Source: DASUEB01 sp036275295 (lineage in GTDB: Bacteria; Bacteroidota; Bacteroidia; Flavobacteriales_D; Luteibaculaceae). From it: 64,000 nucleotides of DNA. The notes beneath the pieces were generated by a model. That model was not told where the DNA came from and searched no databases. It saw nothing but the letters and a program-made list of their open reading frames with translations. The stretch covers positions 39,150 through 103,149 of the forward strand of contig DASUEB010000025.1 of assembly GCA_036275295.1 (NCBI GenBank), read 5' to 3'. Every line of letters starts with the position of its first letter. Within the stretch, counting starts at the first letter, position 1. Below are positions 60,101 to 64,000 of this stretch, one piece after another. The translations under genes were made by a program, and so were the position numbers.

Positions 60101-60392
60101 CGTTGGAAGGACTCAATACAATGTCAAACTCGCGTTTGCTCCCAATGGCGATCACCTGTCGCTCATAACCCAACAAATAGATGGTTAACTTGCCCGATGG
60201 ACTGGCATTGAGGGTGAATGTCCCCGCAGCATCGGTAACGGTACCGTTGCGCGTGAGGTTTTCCTGTATACTAACACCGGGTAGCGCCTCGCCGGTATTT
60301 TTGTCGCTGACCTTACCTTTCAGCGTTGCCGTCTGCCCAAAAGCCGACGTTAGGCCCAAGGCTAAAAATAGAAAGAGTATATGTTTAAACAT
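57168..60392 (-). CDS. SusC/RagA family TonB-linked outer-membrane transporter
   Basis: 1074 residues. The signal peptide is followed by a carboxypeptidase-regulatory-like domain (about 20-100, TLKGKVSDKNTGEALPGVSI), the plug (about 105-250, with NLAGKIAGLTVSQ and NNPLFVVDGIPINN) and the 22-strand barrel ending IGFKIGYDF. The start MFKHILFLFLALGL at 60392 gives a clean signal; a longer frame to 60503 is not used. With SusD it takes up large nutrients using TonB energy. Confidence 0.95.
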   Translation of the reverse strand: MFKHILFLFLALGLTSAFGQTATLKGKVSDKNTGEALPGVSIQENLTRNGTVTDAAGTFTLNASPSGKLTIYLLGYERQVIAIGSKREFDIVLSPSNDSLQTIVVTALGVKREEKSLGYAIQKLESKDVSEVKAVNFLDNLAGKIAGLTVSQGATGVGSTSKITIRGEASFTNNNPLFVVDGIPINNNSINNFSNDDAAGLMAVDFGNGAMEVNSDDVESVSVLKGPAAAALYGTRASNGVILINTKSGKKSKGLGVSLNSSTYFERPFRLPKFQNTYGQGNSGKFEYRDGLGGGVNDNISYSFGPRMGSDVLIRQHDSPVQLPDGRVVRAADLAVTGSKYDITPTPFEAQPDNLSDFYQVGMTQITNLAISSGFDKGNYRLSYTDLNSKSFIPGTNLKRRNLAGRLTFNPIEKLELGTVINYVNSGSDNRPANGYGSENINYALVAWGPRNMNIRELSDYWQPGFEGIRQYSFNYTFFDNPYFTLLENRNSFNRDRVFGNVYASYAIRPNMNIKVRSGMDYSNELRQFRRAFSSNRFVNGAYGEQTVFFREINTDVLVDYNHKIGDFDLTYLLGANRLDQTALNNQLFANRLAQPGVFNLTNAATPLEVNQRFAEKRINSTYGIVKAAYKNFAYAELTARNDWSSALASPISAKNSSFFYPSLSTAVILSNVLEMPSYLSFAKVRANIAQVGNDTDPYQTAGVFNARTPYGGQPTFSEQGMVANANLQPEKTTAFEVGADVRFFEGALRLDATYYNALTANQIISLPIAASSGFSQQVVNGGKVRSTGVEILLETRNIRTNRFEWNTSLNFSRNVARVLELPEGVSKLTIDYNRVYDNVNQTVWIQVEEGGRIGDIYGTGYRKTEDGKFIVNKDGNLIADNNLKKLGNYNPDFIVGMSNNFTYKNFNLNFLIDWRQGGILVSRTLALAAVGGQLRETENRPDEGIIVDGVVNVGTDAEPVYEQNTKPISAESYYRQFYDRNHEENNTYNASYVKLREISLGYTINRPNSKSLLFRNGQSMKVSIIARNVAAISNTPHFDPEQTAVQGQRFLSGVEDMSYPTARMIGFKIGYDF

Positions 60393-60701
60393 GGTTTGGT
60401 ATAATGAGGTTACAGCCCCTTGACATGGTTTGAAAATGATCGAGGGAGATTGTGATGAATGAATGATTTGGGCTGGTAACACGTTCTCAAAGCAAGGATG
60501 CACAAGGCGATCGACAAAGGCTGAACCACTGGTTGGCCAGAAAAATTCTTCAACCTGAAGCCTTGGAGGCCATCAAATCAGCGCATGCGCCAAGCAGGGC
60601 AAAAAATGCGCCAATGCGTGGTGAAGTCGCGACTCATCAGCCCCATATAGCGCATTGAATGCACCTCGGCTAAATGGCTTGCAAAGAGAGAAACGTGTGC
60701 G
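60393..60701. other. Intergenic region upstream of susC
   Basis: About 310 bp between susC and the DUF2064 gene, both minus strand, so it holds the expected susC promoter; no good -7 box was found and no riboswitch was recognised. Confidence 0.35.
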
Positions 60702-61508
60702 TTAGGCCGCCAATGGGGGCGCACGCAATCCTGAGAACAGATGACCCGTAGCAAGCGGCGTCCGAAAATGGGAGCGCGGCCGCGGCCGAACAGCTGTAAG
60801 ACAAAGTTGTGCTATGAAATGAGAAAACCACGCGCTGGTTAAGGGCAGTGAGGCTTTGCCTTTGGTGATGGTAAGGCGATCGACATCGACCAAGCGCTCA
60901 TCCAACAGCAACGCACAAAGCGAGATCGACTCAAAATAGTTGAGCAGGTCGCTCAAGGTGTGTTGGGTTCGCCAACGAACCGCGCTGAAGTTTAAAAGAT
61001 CGCTGCCTGCAAGGCGAACACCCATGAGATAGGCACCACCGTCGCGCGAAGGACCCAATACTGCTTCCCCCTCCTGCAGCTTAGCGCTGGCCTCTAACAC
61101 GTGTGCGGCTTGTAAATCGGGCACGTCGTCGCTGGTAATCACGACCTGTTTGTAGCCCAGTAATTGCAGGTGCTTGAAGATCTCGGGCAGACCTGTGCTA
61201 AAATCAAACTTCCCGGTGGTGGTTGGGGTGTGAAGCCAAACATCGAAACCTGTGGCTGCCACGGTGGCCAACGTACGGTCTAACATCCCCGCCGAAAGGG
61301 CCTTCGACGCCTGTGCGTTGTGCAGCAGAATGGGATTCGCTATACGCTCGTGCACACCGTAAGTGTGTACTACCACGGCGACGTCTGACCCCGTATGAGC
61401 TGAATGCAAGCGCTGAATCACAAGGGAAATTAACGAAATTTGGCTTTGAAGGGATTTATGACTTAAAATTCTGTTAGCGCTAGAATGGCGGAACAAAGCG
61501 CCAGGCAC
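60702..61508 (-). CDS. DUF2064 family glycosyltransferase-like protein (TIGR04282 type)
   Basis: 268 residues. The core fits DUF2064: QVVITSDDVPDLQAAHVLEAS (metal-binding DxD-like region) and VLGPSRDGGAYLMGVR. The N-terminal GTP/NDP-binding block usually seen (KxPxxGxVKTRL) is not recognisable. The frame starts with GTG at 61508; another GTG at 61421 is possible and no ATG lies upstream of residue 75. Such proteins occur in radical SAM-linked and arsenosugar clusters, among others. It lies upstream of the SusCD cassette on the same strand. Confidence 0.75.
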   Translation of the reverse strand: MPGALFRHSSANRILSHKSLQSQISLISLVIQRLHSAHTGSDVAVVVHTYGVHERIANPILLHNAQASKALSAGMLDRTLATVAATGFDVWLHTPTTTGKFDFSTGLPEIFKHLQLLGYKQVVITSDDVPDLQAAHVLEASAKLQEGEAVLGPSRDGGAYLMGVRLAGSDLLNFSAVRWRTQHTLSDLLNYFESISLCALLLDERLVDVDRLTITKGKASLPLTSAWFSHFIAQLCLTAVRPRPRSHFRTPLATGHLFSGLRAPPLAA

Positions 61509-61910
61509 CCATCAAACATATTTCTTTACGTATCAACCATTGAGAAGTAAAATAACCTCAGGGAGAAGCACATCTTGCATGCTACCTAGTGGGCGCAGTG
61601 ATTTTCCTGCAGATTGTTCCGCAATGATGTCGATCATCTGCTATGCTGTGAATTTACCTCTGTTTGTGTCTCTGTAAATTCAAAATTTTCATTTTCTCTG
61701 TGTCGGTTTTCAGGGGAGCTTACAGCTGCAAGCTGGGAACGAAGGCGTTAAATCTCTCATCTGAAATAAAATACTGGAAGTCATAGGTAGGTTCAGACTA
61801 CACCATTGAAACAAGTTTCTTCATACTGTAGACTTTAAAGCTCCTAACTTCAAGATAATTCTTACTCAACAAAACCTCATTAATTAGTTACACTTCTTTT
61901 AAAAAAAATG

Positions 61911-61918
61911 AATTTATA
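61911..61918 (+). repeat. Left 8-bp target-site duplication
   Basis: AATTTATA immediately left of the inverted repeat; identical to 62098-62105. Confidence 0.75.
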
Positions 61919-62097
61919 AATGACTATCCGCAACCGTACCAGGGAGCCAGTCCGCATAAACTCATCTAGCGATCAAATAAACTCAAAACGAGACAATTAC
62001 GATTTACCTCTTAGCAAAATTCACTTAGGTCCGAGTGCAGGAACCCCCTTGGAACGCAAGGATGCACCCCAAGCAGGCACAGTTGCGGATAGTCATT
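61919..62097. mobile_element. MITE-like element with terminal inverted repeats
   Basis: A 179-bp segment bounded by 22-bp inverted ends (20 of 22 matching): AATGACTATCCGCAAC at 61919-61934 is perfectly complemented at 62082-62097, then CGTACC against GGCACA with two transitions. It is flanked on both sides by the direct repeat AATTTATA (61911-61918, 62098-62105), which looks like an 8-bp target duplication. No transposase frame is inside, so it would be non-autonomous. It sits 15 bp beyond the stop of the gene at 62120. Confidence 0.8.
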
Positions 62098-62105
62098 AAT
62101 TTATA
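62098..62105 (+). repeat. Right 8-bp target-site duplication
   Basis: AATTTATA immediately right of the inverted repeat; identical to 61911-61918. Confidence 0.75.
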
Positions 62106-62119
62106 ATTGCTTACGTAGA

Positions 62120-62968
62120 TTAATCCTCCCATTTCACTTCACCAAGAGAATTCAAAATAGTTTTAGGGGTGTATTCACTTGCGAGTTGTAAACGAATCAT
62201 TTTCGGGTTTGGTTTTGTATAAATCTGCATTTTAAGAAATATACCAACTACAACGTTGGTTCGCAAATCTTTGTCAGGATAAGCGGAAGAGTATTCAAGA
62301 AAAAGATTATTGTTAAGATTCAGATCCGTAATTGTTGCGTAAACGTTAAAATCAGGCAACAATATATCTGCCGCATATTTGTTCAGCACTTCCTTATCGA
62401 CCTGATCGAACCCTATCATTGGGGTATCGTCCTTCTCAATAACATAAAGACAAGATCCCCCATGGTGTGGGTGGGAATATGGGAATTTCTTCACATCAAC
62501 ATTAAAAATGGGTAAATCGTCCGAGTGAGAACATTTAATAACAATCAAATCTGATCTACCTTGAGCGAGATGCTCAATTGCTTTGCTTAAGTCTGATTTC
62601 TGAAGGTTGAACGACTTTTTTACCAGTGAATCCATTAGTCGCAGAATGGTCGAGCTTATAGCTCTTGAAAAATCTTCCGCAATTATGGAGTGAGCGTTTA
62701 GGTTGTTGAACTCCTGTTCATCTGCGAACGAAGCTTTTTCCATCAATGCTCGACGACCCACTATTGTGTGTTTCTCCCAGTCCGTTGGAGCTGTTGAAGT
62801 CGAAGCAAAAGGGATTGACTTTAAAAGCGGTTCCAAAATACCCTTCGACGCAGCAGTGAATTTTTCAAGTTTGGATTTACTAACCTTTTGCTCTCTCAAG
62901 GATACCGTAAAGGAATTAGCCAATTCCTTTCTTAGGTCTCGAAGGTATTTTAAAGGATGTATTTTCAT
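62120..62968 (-). CDS. Unrecognised protein, accessory gene pair (second gene)
   Basis: 282 residues, soluble, no signal peptide or membrane span. The N-terminal ~70 residues are basic and helical (KYLRDLRKELANSFTVSLREQKVSKSKLEKF). The middle and end are mixed alpha/beta, with LIVIKCSHSDDLPIFNVDVKKF, a His-rich SHPHHGGSCLYVIEK and NLNNNLFLEYSSAYPDKDLRTNVVVGIFLKMQIYT. I do not recognise a family. Its ATG overlaps the stop of the gene at 62965 (ATGA), so the two act together. GC is lower than in most of the window. Confidence 0.65.
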   Translation of the reverse strand: MKIHPLKYLRDLRKELANSFTVSLREQKVSKSKLEKFTAASKGILEPLLKSIPFASTSTAPTDWEKHTIVGRRALMEKASFADEQEFNNLNAHSIIAEDFSRAISSTILRLMDSLVKKSFNLQKSDLSKAIEHLAQGRSDLIVIKCSHSDDLPIFNVDVKKFPYSHPHHGGSCLYVIEKDDTPMIGFDQVDKEVLNKYAADILLPDFNVYATITDLNLNNNLFLEYSSAYPDKDLRTNVVVGIFLKMQIYTKPNPKMIRLQLASEYTPKTILNSLGEVKWED

Positions 62969-63846
62969 TCGACAAATAGATGAAGGAGGTTAAACTTTTC
63001 AAGTAATTCCTTATCCGATTTCATTTCCAAAAGTTGAAATTCGAATTGTTCTAAAGCTTTTCCCCAATCATGCTTACCTGCCTGAGAGTTTGGAAAATCG
63101 GGTTTTTCGGTCGGACGTTTACCGTATCCACCCCCAATTGTAAACTGCCTGAGATAAAGCAGAACTATGTATCTGCGAACTTCCTTCGTAACATATTCTT
63201 TTGCGTCAATACTGTGACTGTCGGGGAAGTAATAGCGATATTCAAAGGATCTAAGATTTATATCGTAAGGGTCATTAAATCGCACATACCATTCAAATAC
63301 TTGATCCATAATTGACGGAAGTAATGGGTATTCAGCTGGGGTTGATTGTGTAAAATGGAAAAATCTATTTAGGCACTCAAATTCCCTCTCCTTAATTAAC
63401 AACCCACCCAAAACATAATGAAACTCTAAGAATGATTCACGTTCTTTATCTCTACTGTCGATGACAGATTGATTAGTGATAACTCCTTCATCATTGTACT
63501 CAGGGTATATTGTACTTAACTTATATGTAAAATGCCGTGTATTCGATTCCCAAAGAGAATACAAGAATTCTACCTTCTTGTATTTTACACATGCAACTAC
63601 TGATCTCCACAACCATATATAGGTTTCAGTGGAAATTTTTGTAGATGTCATCTCTCCAATTAACCATTCTCCGCTGGTGATTCTGTGCTTTAATCCCCCT
63701 AAATTATCCTGATCAGGATGCACGCACAATGCAACAGTTGAAGAGTAGACCAACTCATAAAGCTGAGTCGGATAAATTACTCCTCTATCATCCAATGCTG
63801 GAAGTTTTCGATAATAGCTGTAATAGGTATAAACGTAGTCCATCAA
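62965..63846 (-). CDS. Unrecognised protein, accessory gene pair (first gene, perhaps truncated)
   Basis: 293 residues from the first TTG, or 292 from the ATG at 63843. Largely helical and rich in Tyr and Phe (MDYVYTYYSYYRKLPALDD, ETYIWLWRSVVACVKYKKVEFLYSLW, FLEFHYVLGGLLIKEREFECLNRFF). No signal peptide or recognised domain. The frame remains open upstream to 63996 without ATG, GTG or TTG, and the upstream codons look protein-coding, so the true gene may start in or beyond a disrupted part. Confidence 0.6.
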   Translation of the reverse strand: MMDYVYTYYSYYRKLPALDDRGVIYPTQLYELVYSSTVALCVHPDQDNLGGLKHRITSGEWLIGEMTSTKISTETYIWLWRSVVACVKYKKVEFLYSLWESNTRHFTYKLSTIYPEYNDEGVITNQSVIDSRDKERESFLEFHYVLGGLLIKEREFECLNRFFHFTQSTPAEYPLLPSIMDQVFEWYVRFNDPYDINLRSFEYRYYFPDSHSIDAKEYVTKEVRRYIVLLYLRQFTIGGGYGKRPTEKPDFPNSQAGKHDWGKALEQFEFQLLEMKSDKELLEKFNLLHLFVE

Positions 63847-63996
63847 AACATGCGAAACCCTTTGGTCTTGCTTTCTTATTGAGAAATGAATAAGATCAGT
63901 TATACAGGTTAAAAATCGTTCTTTTTCCTCATCTTCTCCTGTTATCCGTTGTCGTTTACGATATTCATCCCAGATTATGCAGTTGACCTTATTTCT
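63847..63996 (-). pseudogene. Possible 5' part of the 62965 gene, cut by TGA at 63999-63997
   Basis: In frame with the gene at 62965-63846, fifty codons read as plausible protein (including KRQRITGEDEEKERF and FLTCITDLIHFSIRKQD). They contain no standard start codon and end upstream at a TGA. A frameshift, nonsense mutation or base-call error may have broken the gene. Confidence 0.4.
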
Positions 63997-64000
63997 TCAC

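Larger units (their letters stand above)
61509..62119. other. AT-rich intergenic region with a MITE-like element
   Basis: About 610 bp without genes. Right part: the element at 61919-62097. Left part: a perfect 9-bp inverted repeat TGAATTTAC/GTAAATTCA (61649-61682, 16-nt loop), otherwise nothing recognised. Composition is AT-richer than the rest of the window. Confidence 0.6.

Overview
The window reads as a chromosomal segment of a member of the Bacteroidota, most likely the Flavobacteriales (inference). Support comes from family content (SusC/SusD pair, type IX secretion sorting domains of both A and B type, a DUF6427 membrane protein beside purQ, an HU-SPOR fusion protein, the pdxA-yceD-rpmF-fabH-accB-accC order) and from many promoters of the Bacteroidota type (-7 box TAnnTTTG, sometimes with TTG about 18-19 nt upstream). 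Most of the window is densely packed housekeeping sequence of intermediate GC. About 65 protein genes and one tRNA-Ser are supported. No complete transposase, prophage or CRISPR array was seen.

Layout. 0-3 kb: edge gene, DUF6427, purQ, a small exported protein and a thioesterase. 3-7.4 kb (minus): arsC-like, EamA exporter, yicC-gmk-nadD and a lipoprotein. 7.8-10.3 kb (plus): ABC transporter pair and a LolA-like protein. 10.5-16 kb (minus): fatty acid desaturase, two cold-shock-domain genes, an SbtA-type permease with a small coiled-coil partner, isocitrate dehydrogenase. 16-18.2 kb: an orphan exported protein, a duplicated intergenic module and tRNA-Ser(GGA). 18.2-30 kb: tatD-ansA operon, GT9 transferase, thioesterase, hemJ, HU-SPOR protein, kdsB, dprA, M48 peptidase, DUF898 protein, small lipoproteins. 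30-37 kb (minus): fatty acid, PLP and ribosome cluster (M17 peptidase-pdxA, yceD-rpmF, fabH-accB-accC). 37-41 kb: arrays of degenerate 7-bp repeats on both sides of a large T9SS cargo gene and ribE. 41-53 kb: metF, an M28 peptidase-rsmI operon, lepA, a T9SS type A protein, chrA, a LysR regulator, a DUF6671 protein and a Sua5-type gene. 53-61.5 kb (minus): a nutrient-uptake cassette (SusC, SusD, sodium:solute symporter, divergent metallophosphoesterase) with a DUF2064 transferase upstream. 61.5-64 kb: an AT-rich accessory region with two unrecognised overlapping genes and, 15 bp past the end of the second, a 179-bp element with terminal inverted repeats and an exact 8-bp target duplication.

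Most notable: the MITE-like element at 61919-62097; the four heptanucleotide arrays at 37.3 and 40.7-41.0 kb, which run up to or into the ribE and metF stop codons; the unidentified gene pair at the right end, whose upstream gene may be broken; and the SbtA permease without an evident SbtB partner. Several gene starts could be corrected because the longer reading frame would run through a clear -7 promoter box.
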